From positions 5,542,501 to 5,606,500 of the forward strand of contig JABWDB010000018.1 in NCBI GenBank assembly GCA_019614645.1: a stretch of DNA of 64,000 bases, given 5' to 3'. The notes under the pieces were generated by a model, which had not been told where the DNA came from, made no database searches, and saw only the letters and a list, made by a program, of their open reading frames with translations. Positions within the stretch are counted from its first letter, which is position 1, and every line of letters begins with the position of its first letter. Shown piece by piece: positions 11,599 through 22,130 of this stretch. Both the position numbers and the translations under genes were made by a program. The stretch is from Stratiolaelaps scimitus. Lineage: Eukaryota > Arthropoda > Arachnida > Mesostigmata > Laelapidae.

Positions 11599-12455
11599 AG
11601 TAAACACTGTCACAATACCATGACAATAAGCCGCAACGCTGGTGGGAACAGTTGCCATCGTAGGGTCTCTGCTATCAGATGGCAGGACGACATTGGTTTC
11701 GAGGGTGGGAACCTGCGGCCTGCGGCATAAGTCCGCAGTGTGACGCTCAATAGCGGACGCTCAGTAGAGGAGTGCCTGGTGTCTTTGCGGTAAACCACGC
11801 GAGTGAGCGGGTGACATGATACAACGCTGATAATAATAATGACGAAAACGGCTGCCTCGGTCGACGGCAGTGTCGTATAGCGATGGGAACCAAGAGATGA
11901 TGCTGCTGTTTCGATGCTGTTTACGCGTGAACCGAGCTAGAGACGAAGCTAGCGAGCGTCGAAAATTGTTTGATATGGTGAAAGGGGCTTAGTTTCTCTT
12001 TCGTTTTCTAATTTGTTACAAGGGTGATATTATACTTTCACCCGTGTGCGAACCTGCCGCCAAGTGAGCCATAGAGAATTCTGTATTGTTCTAAGTATAC
12101 GATGGCCGGAGCTAGTGGTATGGTGCATCTGGAGTTATAGAGAGTCTAGCCCACGTTGAGCGTGAAACAGGCCGTACTTTGCGTCGTAATTAGCGAAACG
12201 CTGGTCACTGGCGGTTGGTCACAACGGCCGACGATTTTAGCTAGATGTTAACGCCAGGTAGTTAGTCCAGCTAATGAATAACGTGCTGGAGATTATTTAT
12301 TCGTTCGCGCCAAAGGTTGACAAGCGTCATTGCTCATTCGTTTGTTGAGTGACATAGAGTGTATTATATTGTAAGTTCGAAAAGGGTTGGATATTTTGCC
12401 AGCCAGCAACGTGGTGCTACCAGACTCACTTTCTCGTTCTAAGCAGCACGCATAT
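11599..12455. other. No gene seen
   Basis: Unique sequence with no frame above background. The 3' part (about 12,000-12,450) is AT-leaning. Confidence 0.5.
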
Positions 12456-12755
12456 TTAGGGCAATAGTGAGATCAAGGCCTCGCAGCTACGAAAATTGTT
12501 CCGAACACTTTGAACTCTCTCAGGGAAATCGTCCGCGTAGAGTTCTCCCAATATCATTTGTCCCAATTCCGGGTCTCTCCAATTTAATATATTCGCGTAG
12601 TAGTAGTATGCGTTCTTAGACTGGCAAGAAGGCCTACTTTCTTCGATAACAGGAACCGTCGTCAATGCGCCTGTTGGGGCTGCTAGTGGCCATTTCGCAT
12701 TCCGGGTATAGCAGCGGGCGGTTCGTTTCAGGTTCGCCCACGACAAGCGAGACAA
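12456..12755 (-). CDS. Unassigned minus-strand open frame
   Basis: About 100 codons run between an upstream in-frame stop and a TAA, with no simple repeats, which makes it one of the cleaner frames in the window. The C-terminal half reads as normal protein, with a Tyr cluster, NWRDPELGQ, LYADDFPER and a terminal ISLLP. There is no ATG at the start, so it would have to be a terminal exon; CAG acceptor candidates exist upstream but none is strong. No family recognised. A frame of this length is within chance expectation for the window. Confidence 0.2.
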   Translation of the reverse strand: MSRLSWANLKRTARCYTRNAKWPLAAPTGALTTVPVIEESRPSCQSKNAYYYYANILNWRDPELGQMILGELYADDFPERVQSVRNNFRSCEALISLLP

Positions 12756-12808
12756 TCATGCCTAAAAGCGATGTAATAGCATATGTGACAAAGCCTTATA
12801 TACTTCTC

Positions 12809-12828
12809 TATATATATATATATATATA
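12809..12828. repeat. (TA)n tract
   Basis: TA run, about 20 bp, followed by CATAC. Confidence 0.93.
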
Positions 12829-14040
12829 CATACCTCACTCTACTGTTAGGTATATTATATCTATAAATTAGTCGATTTCGTTAAGTACATCGTTTGCGTT
12901 GTTCTTCGCCACCTCTGACCTCTGACAGTGTTTTCGGTGTTCAACCAGAGTTGTCTGTGCTATTTCTAAGAAGATTTCGTAGCACTAGGGTATTTATATT
13001 AGGGACATAAGCCGGATCTCAATAGGAGGCGGCGACTAACTCAACAGGTGATAATGGTATTATAGAATAGATTATAGCAAGATACGATAACGAGATCTTG
13101 CTCATTTCCGCAATAAGTTCGAGCTTTTGTGAGCATTAGTAAATTGGCAAACTCCTTCCTCCTCTTCCTGATATGTGCGTGCGGGTTACCCCCCTCCCCA
13201 TCCTCTTAGCAACGTGGCATGTATCTAGCGTGAGTCGGGAGTCCTACTTAGCCTTAGATGTCCTTCGACCTTGCCCGTTCTCCTGCAGGCCCACTGGCCA
13301 GCAGACGTGCTCGCACGTCTTCCTCTGCCGGGATAAGAGATAGACTTCCTCTTGTCGACGATGTTTCGCTCTCGCTCCTCTTTGCCAGCCACTGCTGCCA
13401 CAGAATCAGCCGGCTGCTATGTAATGCCACTGCGTGCACGCTTGCGCGCATTATAAGTGTCTAGTACTGACGATGCCGGGCCGGATCCCTGGTCAGTCAG
13501 GCCACTCCCGATTAGCCTCATCATTAATCAGGGCCTGCTTTAGCTGAGCAAGCCCGAGAGAAGGCCCTGGCATGACCCCTGTTTCGTCTGTCTCATTATT
13601 TGATGGACTGTGCTTTAATATAGGGGCTATTAAAGGGAAAGGTTGGATCTCATTAGGCAACATCAAACCAACGGCGGCGGGTATTAAAGATCACGGTTCC
13701 TCTGCAAGAGCAATGATATTGAATGGACTCCAATATACAGGTAATTACAGGTCGCTGTTCGCTGTTGCATCAACATAAGAAATGCTACTACCATTTTGTT
13801 TGCTCTTCCGTATGGCCACTGGGTCCAACCTCATCGCATGGATATATAGCGTTGCTGTACGCCGAGCAGTAGATTTCCGGGTGGGGACACTCGAAGGTAA
13901 CGACAAAAGGAAATACGCTGCCCTCTTCGTTCTGGCCGTGGACAAAAATAGACCATTGATAAATAGCAGCTAATCCAGCAACATTTGTACATCGTAGAGA
14001 CGGGGACTGTAGCGACTCGATCACTCCCTCGTGCACCTAT
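12829..14040. other. No supported gene
   Basis: Unique sequence. Opposing frames at 13,254-13,464 and 13,745-14,036 have no splice support. A weak CAGGGCCT/AGGCCCTG inverted pair lies at 13,529-13,569. Confidence 0.45.
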
Positions 14041-14520
14041 CGCCGCAGCAGCAGCAGCAGTAGTTGTTGCGATGAGACTAATATTAGTGGGTTTCCGTTC
14101 TATTTTGAGCCTGTGTCGAATTCTTCTCCCGAGGAAGTCGTCGCTTCCTCAGCCGATTCTTCGATTCGCGCGTTGCACAGTCCGAGGACAGCCTTCATCT
14201 CTCGTTCAGTAGCCAGCGGCACTGGCCACCGTCCGTAGCAGCGCGGTGAGTGTCGCCGGCTCACGTTGGCTTTCCGCCGCGACCCCGCTGTCGAGCGCTT
14301 CTCCAGTCCCTCCCCTGAGATACCTTCTTCTTCTTCTGAAAGGAACTGCTCAATTCTAATGGAGTCGGTTCGCTGCCACCTGAAGAACGGCGAGCCAGTC
14401 GTCTCTAGCCGAGAAAACGGTGCAGACGGCGGAGGAGGCGAGCAAGTGATGTGAAAGGCGCTGTTTCCTGTGTTGCTCTCTGTTTCCTGAACCGTTTCAA
14501 GCGGATAGAGCGGGAACAAG
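14041..14520. other. Possible transcription-start region
   Basis: A CAG run (about 14,044-14,063) precedes sequence containing TTCAGTAGC at about 14,204-14,212 (TCAGT is the common arthropod initiator). A strong donor, GCG|GTGAGT, follows about 40 bp later at 14,246, so a short untranslated first exon is possible. A 139-codon minus-strand frame covers the same bases (14,100-14,519), so the evidence for either strand is weak. Confidence 0.15.
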
Positions 14521-14738
14521 GAGGATCTCTAGCCAGTATTTTTCTGAGATCCGAGAGATCGGGCCTAGCTAAAGCAATGTGGCCCTCCGGAACGGGGTAA
14601 ACACACGCCCACCCGAAGCTAATGGACGGGTCGTGGTGGTGCTGGCTGGCTTCGAGAAGGGCTGGCACACACCAGTATTGGCCGTTCTGGAAGACCGCGT
14701 TTCAAGGACGTCGTTGGTCAATCTCTCGTTGGCACGTG

Positions 14739-14757
14739 TATATATATATATATATAT
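14739..14757. repeat. (TA)n tract
   Basis: TA run, about 19 bp. Confidence 0.93.
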
Positions 14758-14900
14758 CGAGAGAGGCAAGAAAGCCAGCCAGCAAGCCAGTCGGCCGGTC
14801 AAGCGCCCTTGTAAGGAACAGAACGTATACCACGTACATCACAGCAGGGAACAGCGTTCACCATATATTCGGTGCTTCTGGCCTGTCCAACCCACGACGT

Positions 14901-14951
14901 ACTCGGCTATAACTGTGCTGTTCTTGGAGAACAGCAGAGTTATAGCCGAGT
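14901..14951. other. 24-bp hairpin with 3-nt loop
   Basis: 14,901-14,924 and 14,928-14,951 are reverse complements over 24 bp with a single mismatch and only TGG between them. The arms are not simple sequence. Such a tight, nearly perfect foldback suggests a recent fold-back (template-switch) duplication or a selected cruciform or RNA hairpin. The loop is too short for a typical microRNA precursor. Confidence 0.85.
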
Positions 14952-16587
14952 TACAGCTCGTCCGCTCCTCGCCTCTCGGTCTCGCTTTTGTTCTCGTGAT
15001 TTTGCTAAACGCCGTCCGCCGAGGTACCTACCAATTCTGGCGTAAAACAGGACATCGAAGCTAGATGCCAGAACGTCGCTCGTTAATGAACGGATATGGC
15101 TTGATTCAGTAACGATTCGTCAAGAAGTTTCCTCACCTGGAAGACGAAAATAAAAGAAACAACAAAGACACAGGTTACTCAGTGCTCATTTGCAGGCTCA
15201 TTGTTAATTAGGGTATTACTGCAGCGTACCGCTTTTCATGTGGCGGCGATGCAATCGCAACAACCACTTTATGATATTCTCTTGCCCTTTTGTAACTTTC
15301 GCTACTCGGTAAGCCATTAAACCTTTCCGATTAATTGGCCGCCTGGGTGACTTGAATGTCACGTTCCATCGAGTTGGTTAGGCCAGGCCTGAGCCAGCCA
15401 GATACAACAGATCTAATTTGGATTATTCTATGCGGTGTTAGAACCATGACTATGGAACGACAACTGCACGGAGAGCGATCCGATCCGGCCAAAATGGATC
15501 TTGGCTTATTAACTCATTATACGAACGTTGGTAAACTCTGTTCCTCCGGCGCGATGGACTTACTGCAGGTTGCGATTAAGGCACACATATAGGAGAAGGA
15601 AATGTCCTCCTCTCAAAAAAAAGGCACACATGTAATCCATTTATGACAACGAACATTTGGCAGGGTAGCGCTCAGCATAAAAAAAGCTAAGCTGCAACTA
15701 GCTAGATAAAAAAGCTACGGGGACAAGCCAGGTGGCAACGGTGAGATGTAAATCATTTTTGGCAGTTTTTCGTCTATCCAGCCGAGGGTGTTTGAGCTTC
15801 ATGTCACCCATTGGGACGTCCCCCAGTTCGTTTGAGGCTTTGATTCCCTACGAATTGAACGAGGAACGACATCGCAGAGTTTTACCAATGAACGTTGTCT
15901 GTTATGGCCGGACAGTCCACTCTACGGTTTTAGGTTATGACCCAGCAATGAACTATTGTAATTAAGCGACAAACTGCACGAGTCGCTGCCGCTTTCTCCC
16001 GTCTACTCAACAGGCTGTGGCAATCAGAATGTACACAGGCTCGAGACGAAAGCCCAGAAGTAGCAGTGTCACATTGTAACTGTACCGTTTTATATATAGG
16101 TATAAGTAACACGGAAGGCTCATGAAGAATCCTCATGAACCTGAAGACGCGGGGCTGTCCAACCCTTTTGATTTATAGTGCGTGCCCAGCGACGAAACCA
16201 TTGTCAAGGGACAGCAGAAACCAACCACCGAAAGCTAAAACAGGAACCTACTCAAATGAAAGAGCCCGCCAAGAAGAATTGTCCCCGGGAGGAGTTCGGC
16301 GCGACTGTCTATCCCACAGCGTAGTCGCCCGTCTGCACGACCGCCTGTGAGCGGAGTAGTAGCGATTTGTCTTCATTTGTGCCCTCGTTTATTAGCAGGG
16401 ATAGGCTAGCGAAACATGGCGAAAATTCACCGTCGCACTGTGTTTCGCGTAGCTCGTGAGAGACACGAAATAATAAACAATTTACGCTCAGCTCGCGATT
16501 GAGGTAAACAGAGCCCATTGTATCGAGTGACTGAGACAAAGAAACCGCGAGCGCTGAAGATGAACGCTTGATTTGAAAATAAGCAAA

Positions 16588-16590
<3 letters not shown>
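14952..16590. other. No supported gene
   Basis: Unique sequence. A plus frame at 15,732-15,965 (77 codons) is non-repetitive but has no splice framing or homology I recognise. A-rich clusters lie at about 15,615-15,715. Confidence 0.45.

Positions 16591-16652
<62 letters not shown>
16591..16652. repeat. Long (TA)n tract
   Basis: About 60 bp of pure TA. Three minus-strand Tyr-Ile frames are its shadows. Confidence 0.96.
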
Positions 16653-16655
<3 letters not shown>

Positions 16656-17720
16656 GCCACAAACGCGGCTAATGTCCGCAAAAAAGGAAGTATCCGTTGA
16701 CGGCGAATAAGTCGGCCGATACTTCGCCAACCGATCGACTGCCGACGTGAACTGCTAAAAGTTGGCAAAACTATAATAATAATAACAATAATGATAATAA
16801 ACGAATGTGGATCATGGATACGTAATAGGATTTAATAGTAGAGAAACGATGGCAAAATTAGTTCACTTATTCATTGGAACTTCAATAATCATAGTATTCA
16901 AGCTATCCAGAGCAATCGTCGAGTTTCAAATGTCGACTCATCACAAAGACAGCGGTAGCGAATGCGGTTACCACACGTTATGGGCATTTGCGCTACTGGA
17001 GCCGGCCGCCATCTCGGCCATTGGCGTTGTCCGTCTAATGCTGTTCCATTTTGTCTATTCGCTTCGACTGTCAATTACATCGGCCAGCAGCGACGTGATG
17101 GTGATTTTGTGTCTTTTTTTTTGCTTCTCTTCAGCTGCAGTTGGTATACGCTAAAGACATGTTACCCAACGGCTAAGAAAATACTCAGCAGAATAATGAT
17201 ATACTACTGGCCGCTGTACCGAAGCAAACCATTCAATCAGGCCTATCTGCTCGAGTGGTTTGCCACAATAGCAGCAGCAGCTCGTCAGTGATCAACACCT
17301 CATCACACGACGTCGCTTGATTGAGCAAATCACCACTTGAAAAATCTTCTAGTAAGCAGAGAAAGCATGTGGGACACGCCCAAAATCCGCTTTCGACACC
17401 CGGACGAACCTTTTCTAATACTCTGTTAGGGCTGCTCGCGCGCGACGCCTATCTTTCAGATACAACAGCGGAACCTTGCGAGGGACATTCAAGCCGATGT
17501 GATGTGTGCGTGTGTGTGTATTTACGTACGCATGTTGTGCGTATGTGTGTGTGTGTGTGTTTATTAGCGAGCTTCAAGTTGAAAGCAACAACTTCCACAC
17601 GAGTTAGCTACCTTTCGCTGTCACCGACCGCAGCACGTCCGTTAGCAGAAACTCAAAGCCAAAAGAGCTGAGTTAAGCCCATGGCCACGGTCAAATCGCT
17701 TCCAGTGCATAGAACACATG
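16653..17720. other. No supported gene
   Basis: Begins with AATAAT-type runs (about 16,773-16,800). A TG-rich tract lies at about 17,505-17,562. A hydrophobic plus frame at 16,807-17,154 has no initiation context or splice support. Confidence 0.45.
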
Positions 17721-17724
17721 AACG

Positions 17725-17931
17725 ATGGATGGACAGCCATCTAATAATGACGAAGACGTTTTCAACATGACGGGACACCAGACGCCTGTCGATCCACTGT
17801 TGGCGGACTTCAGCAACGCGCAGCGAATTGTACGCCGCGCCACCTTTAGTGGCGTCAGCTCGCACTGTGGACAACAAGCCCCCACCACACATTTTACCCG
17901 CGCCGGCTGCTGCTGCTGCTCCTGCTACTAG
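17725..17931 (+). CDS. Exon-like plus-strand segment
   Basis: An ATG at 17,725, just after an in-frame stop, opens 68 codons with coding-like composition in the first 55 or so (acidic N-terminus, then DPLLADFSNAQ and RRATFSGVSS). It ends in a CTG-derived Cys run and a TAG. If real it would be a first coding exon with a donor somewhere before the Cys run, but no donor there is strong. No domain recognised. It lies 290 bp upstream of the better-bounded segment at 18,218. Confidence 0.15.
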   Translation: MDGQPSNNDEDVFNMTGHQTPVDPLLADFSNAQRIVRRATFSGVSSHCGQQAPTTHFTRAGCCCCSCY

Positions 17932-18217
17932 ACAATGCGTGTGCTTTATGTACGCCGGCGGTGGCGGTGCTGGCGGAGGTAATGGTTACGGCCAGCTGCG
18001 GCCGGCGTAGCATCACCAGGGAATAACCACTGTAGCTGCTACCGCTTCGAGCTCTTTCGCAACAACGACAGCGACAGCAGAGGGACCTTACGCTGTGGCA
18101 AGCCGACGGCGTTGGATCCTTCGTTTGTATTGTTCCATCAGGCAAAACCGCTACGCCGGCAATACTGCGTCCATTATAACATTTCCAAGATATGACAAGC
18201 CCTCGCTCGCTTTTCAG

Positions 18218-18302
18218 GGTGACCCAGCTTAAAGATGAGCGCAACTTAGCATACGAACTGATGGAGGGAAACTGCTGCCCGGATACTCACTCACGCGTAG
18301 AG
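18218..18302 (+). CDS. Short internal exon candidate
   Basis: 85 nt between a strong acceptor (pyrimidine-rich, ending TTTTCAG) and a strong donor (GAG|GTAGGT). The frame that fits reads V-T-Q-L-K-D-E-R-N-L, then AYELMEG, NCCPDTHSRVE. It is hydrophilic and possibly helical at its start. It enters in phase 2 (needs two bases from upstream) and leaves in phase 0. No family recognised. Good sites on both sides make this one of the better exon candidates, though chance pairs of this quality are possible. Confidence 0.3.
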
Positions 18303-20143
18303 GTAGGTATACATGTGGATATATGTAACTGTGTATCTAGAGAGGGAACTCCACGCATTAGCTATTATCTGTAGTTAGCAGCCGCGCGAGACGATAGTGG
18401 TACAGGCAGAAAGTTCAAGACATCCGATTCGATGACAAATGAGCGAGAAATTGAATAAATGAAATTAATCAATAATAATTAATTGGTGCAGACCACTCGA
18501 CGTATTCACATTATCGTGTGTCTTCTCGTTAATAGCTGACTGTCTTGAGTTCATTCTTGCCACGAATATCTCAAAATAGACAAAAAAGGTACTTGTGTGC
18601 CCACAAATATTAACCTGTTAATCATTTTGTGGCACTCAAAAAAAAATAGAATGATCATTATTTACATTATCATTATTTCACATGCGAAATATGACATTAA
18701 ACAACAATCACGTGAACATATTGAATTAAGGGGTGTCCCCGTTCGAATACAAATAATATAGAGTCATATATGTGGCAATATGATCTGGTCAGCCGAGTTG
18801 GCTGCTCAAGTAACTGACCTCCTCAAGTCCTTGCATCGGTGTAGCTGGAAGCCACCGTCCCCTTGTATTCAACTTGTATACCCCTGCGAGCGGTACTTGG
18901 TCTTCTTATCTGTCGATTTCCTTCATAAACCTGAGACGGTGTGGTACGGCTCGGCGTCACACGACAGCCGGCGCATAACGCTCAAGCCGTAAACACCCGA
19001 ACACGAAGTTGACAAACGATACAGATGACGATCTGCCACCGTACTGCAGACTTCGACGCAGAAAAGTAAAATAAAAACCAGTTTATCTGCTTCGGCCCAC
19101 TTTATAACCCACTTGGTCGACGGAGCCACCGTGCCGCGATATCCCGTTGGCAAACTGACAATATCTCGCATTTGTTTTCAGGCGAGACAAATCTACAACG
19201 AAAACCCGTCTATACATACACCTTCAGATCTATAAATTGCTACCGGGAGCCGTTGTACCTCGGTGTACGATGTTCGAGATTCGATACACATGTACACGCA
19301 CACATATTCATACTTTTTGTACCTTTATCGTTGTCGCCCACTGCATCACATGTGGGTACGTATTTCCATAGCTAGCACAGGACAATTATAGACGCATACG
19401 CCGTAATTACATCCCGTTACATATCGTTGCGATGTGTAGTATTTTCGACTCGAATGGAAGGAGTTCGTCGGAAAGTGGGCCCGCTAGTATTTGCCTGCTA
19501 ATTGAAGTATTGGAAAGTTTAGTAATGCAAGAACCATTTGCCTGAATCGCGTGTAGGCTTTGAATGTCAAACTAGCACTAATTGGTACATGTTTTATACA
19601 GTCTAAACTATTTTGCAGTTTTCGACATATACTCCCAAATACGTTTGTGCTCTAAACAACATATTCACAGGGACTCTAGAGCGCAGGAATATAATCCAGC
19701 CTTTCTCGGGACAATGTCGGCCTCAGCCCCGGTCCCAGCTAATCCCCCCCCCCCCCCCACCCAATAATCCCTAGAAATAATTCCTAAATATTGTATGTTT
19801 GAATAAATGCAATCCAGCGATCTAGAGATCTAATCCATATATTATATCCATCCATATGTGAACCACATGCATACAAATTCGACAGACAGACAGACACGCG
19901 TATAGAAAAAAGTAGCCAAATTGGCGCTAGGGGATATAGAACTGGCGGGCGCGACAACAATCAATTCTTACCAAACGTCATCAACAGCGTTTTAAATCGA
20001 AGGCGGTTCCGGAATGAGGCCGCTGCTAACGTCGTCAACAATAGCTGCAAACACCGTCACTCCTATGCACCGGTAGCTGGATAAACGTCGAATCAGCACA
20101 ACGCCTTGCCGATGTCATCTGCCGTTGAATACCGTCTCGAGCG
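18303..20143. other. No supported gene
   Basis: AT-leaning from about 18,440 to 18,780, with an A-run at about 18,639. A C15 homopolymer lies at 19,744-19,758. Short GACA repeats lie at about 19,881-19,895. No open frame exceeds background. Confidence 0.5.
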
Positions 20144-20283
20144 ATGTTGAGCCATTACGATAGCAAACGCGATGGACCGAATGTTTGGGTGGACGGAAAT
20201 AGAAAGAGCATACCCATCTGTCATCCCCATTGGCTGCACATTGGGACACAGTTAAGTGAGGCCGACCTGATGGAAATACATAG
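20144..20283 (+). CDS. Exon-like segment ending at a GTGAGA donor
   Basis: A 46-codon frame from ATG 20,144 ends in ...DLMEIH plus two bases at CATAG|GTGAGA. The interior (NVWVDGNRKS, then PICHPHWLHIGTQLSE) reads as well-mixed globular protein. Splicing would leave in phase 2. It may instead be an internal exon entered at one of the AG sites at about 20,151-20,162. No domain recognised. Confidence 0.22.
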
Positions 20284-20367
20284 GTGAGATCCACCCTGTC
20301 TCTAGAGAAGAATGAGGCCTGTTGCCGCTGCTGTCGCTGTGCCTCGCCTTAGAGGAATCGAGTGCGG

Positions 20368-20394
20368 GACCAATATAGAGAGAGAGAGAGAGAA
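20368..20394. repeat. (GA)n run
   Basis: AGAGAG microsatellite. Confidence 0.85.
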
Positions 20395-20524
20395 AGATCA
20401 ACATATTGTATTATCTCATATAAAAACCGCAGCCCAAAGCCTAGAATGTGAACGGCGGGCTGGCTTCCGGCGCTGGCGGCATCTAGCTCCATCCACGAAA
20501 ATGCATTATAGCACACACATACAC

Positions 20525-20527
<3 letters not shown>

Positions 20528-20579
<52 letters not shown>
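20528..20579. repeat. Long (TA)n tract
   Basis: About 52 bp of pure TA. The 176-codon plus frame 20,312-20,842 runs through it and is not a gene. Confidence 0.96.
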
Positions 20580-20580
<1 letters not shown>

Positions 20581-20739
20581 CAGCCCGTCTCATTATCCGT
20601 TGATAGATGACAATGGCTGGTCGATGGCGCGCGAGCTTGTGGCGTTTTTTTGCCTACGCTGCCAGCGAATTCCTGTTAGTGAACGAATTCACAACGAACT
20701 GAGAGCGAATCTGTGGACCGGTGTGTGTCTGTGTATCCA

Positions 20740-20762
20740 GAGAGAGCGAGAGAGAGAGAGGG
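20740..20762. repeat. (GA)n run
   Basis: GAGAG microsatellite with one GC interruption. Confidence 0.85.
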
Positions 20763-21318
20763 GCTGGAGGAAGGCGGAGCCAGTCAAGGAGTTGTCAAGT
20801 GTTACCATTCAGTTAGCATTCAAATGTTCGTGCTTCCACTGAGTAAATCGCTCCGTCTCCGGTCGGCCAGCCCTCAGATTTGCATTCAGATTCGCCGTAG
20901 ACATTAGATCTCCGCGGTGATTCGTTCTTCACGTCGGAACACAGTCGCACTGGGGCAGCGGGCAGGGCTGGTGCGGCTCGCCACCGGGAAGGTGTATGCT
21001 ATCGATGACGCCTTTCCTGCCATTATTATTATTATATATTCTTGCGACGATATATTTCGAGATCCATTTTTCTTCTTGCTTGAGCGGCTGCTTTGCTCAA
21101 TTTGCCGATGGTACGGGGATGAGGGCGACTAAAGAGACGAAGGATACGCGCACATGGAAAGAATATGTGGAGGGAATGGTGGTCTTGGTTTTCTATTTGC
21201 AGTATCGAATTCCTCAGGTATTGTTGTGTTATACCCTCTGCATATTGCTATCTGTGTCACTAATTATTGTATATATTAAGGCACGCGATAATATGAAACA
21301 AAAACCTACCTCTCTATT

Positions 21319-21320
<2 letters not shown>
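20763..21320. other. No gene seen
   Basis: Unique sequence with an ATT run (about 21,021-21,036). An 11-nt stretch at about 21,278 resembles the 5' end of microRNA miR-124 but has no matching hairpin arm. Confidence 0.45.

Positions 21321-21347
<27 letters not shown>
21321..21347. repeat. (TA)n tract
   Basis: TA run, about 27 bp. Confidence 0.95.
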
Positions 21348-21350
<3 letters not shown>

Positions 21351-22078
21351 AAGTCAATAACCTTATATACACGCGTATAGCGAATTGTACATACGATTGT
21401 TCCGTCTATGTAGAGTGACTGTTAATAGGTCGAGTTTGTTCCCATAGGATAACGGCACACTGTTTGCGAAAGCACTGTAGACATTTGAGTAAATTTGCAA
21501 ACTGAACCGGTTGAACTCATATGCAACGAACGTCTGTACAACCTCACTTGGTCGTTCATTGTTGGTCAATCTAAATACTTCGATGTTGCTGGATGCTCAT
21601 GCGCGAGATGGTGGAACAGTGGTAATGGTGGCCTGTATTTACATTTCCGCGTACTGCTTATAAACATTAGGAATGAATTTATAATTGAAGTTACGAGTTT
21701 TATAAGGATTACAATAGCTGTTATCAGTTGATACTCAAAACAGCATACACGTATCTTCACATCGTCCGGCACTCTTGTACTACTCAGACCTGTTATTGGT
21801 TTCACCCTCAGTGACTATACGTATCGTTGCTAATATTCAAAACTCACGCCACCAGTAAAAGAATACAGTGAAGGCAAACCAGCTATGATACGCTATAGAT
21901 AGAACTACAATACACACATGTATTTGCTATATCTCATTAATAGACTAATTTCAGTTCGGTTCGTGTTGAGCTTCAGGCGTGTCCTCCTCCGTCTGAGCGA
22001 TGACGTGAGATCGGACCCATCCTTGGACGATATTTTCTTTGGACACATTGATCACTGATTACGTTCGCTGCTGTTTGA
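21348..22078. other. No gene seen
   Basis: AT-leaning unique sequence. Small open frames on both strands are at background. Confidence 0.5.
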
Positions 22079-22130
22079 CGTGTTGTTGCTGTTGTTGTTG
22101 TTGTTGTTGTTCCCCCGCCCCCCCCACGCG
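22079..22130. repeat. (GTT)n and C-run
   Basis: GTTGCTGTTGTTG repeats are followed by a C-rich run at about 22,111-22,126. Confidence 0.85.

Noticed and set aside
18724..18745. GGGGTGTCCCC as a second possible transposon end
   Set aside because: It is only a short self-complementary string with no matching distal end.
21270..21300. TAAGGCACGCG, identical to the first 11 bases of microRNA miR-124
   Set aside because: The rest of the mature sequence diverges and no pairing arm lies within 80 bp on either side. An 11-nt match is expected by chance at this scale.
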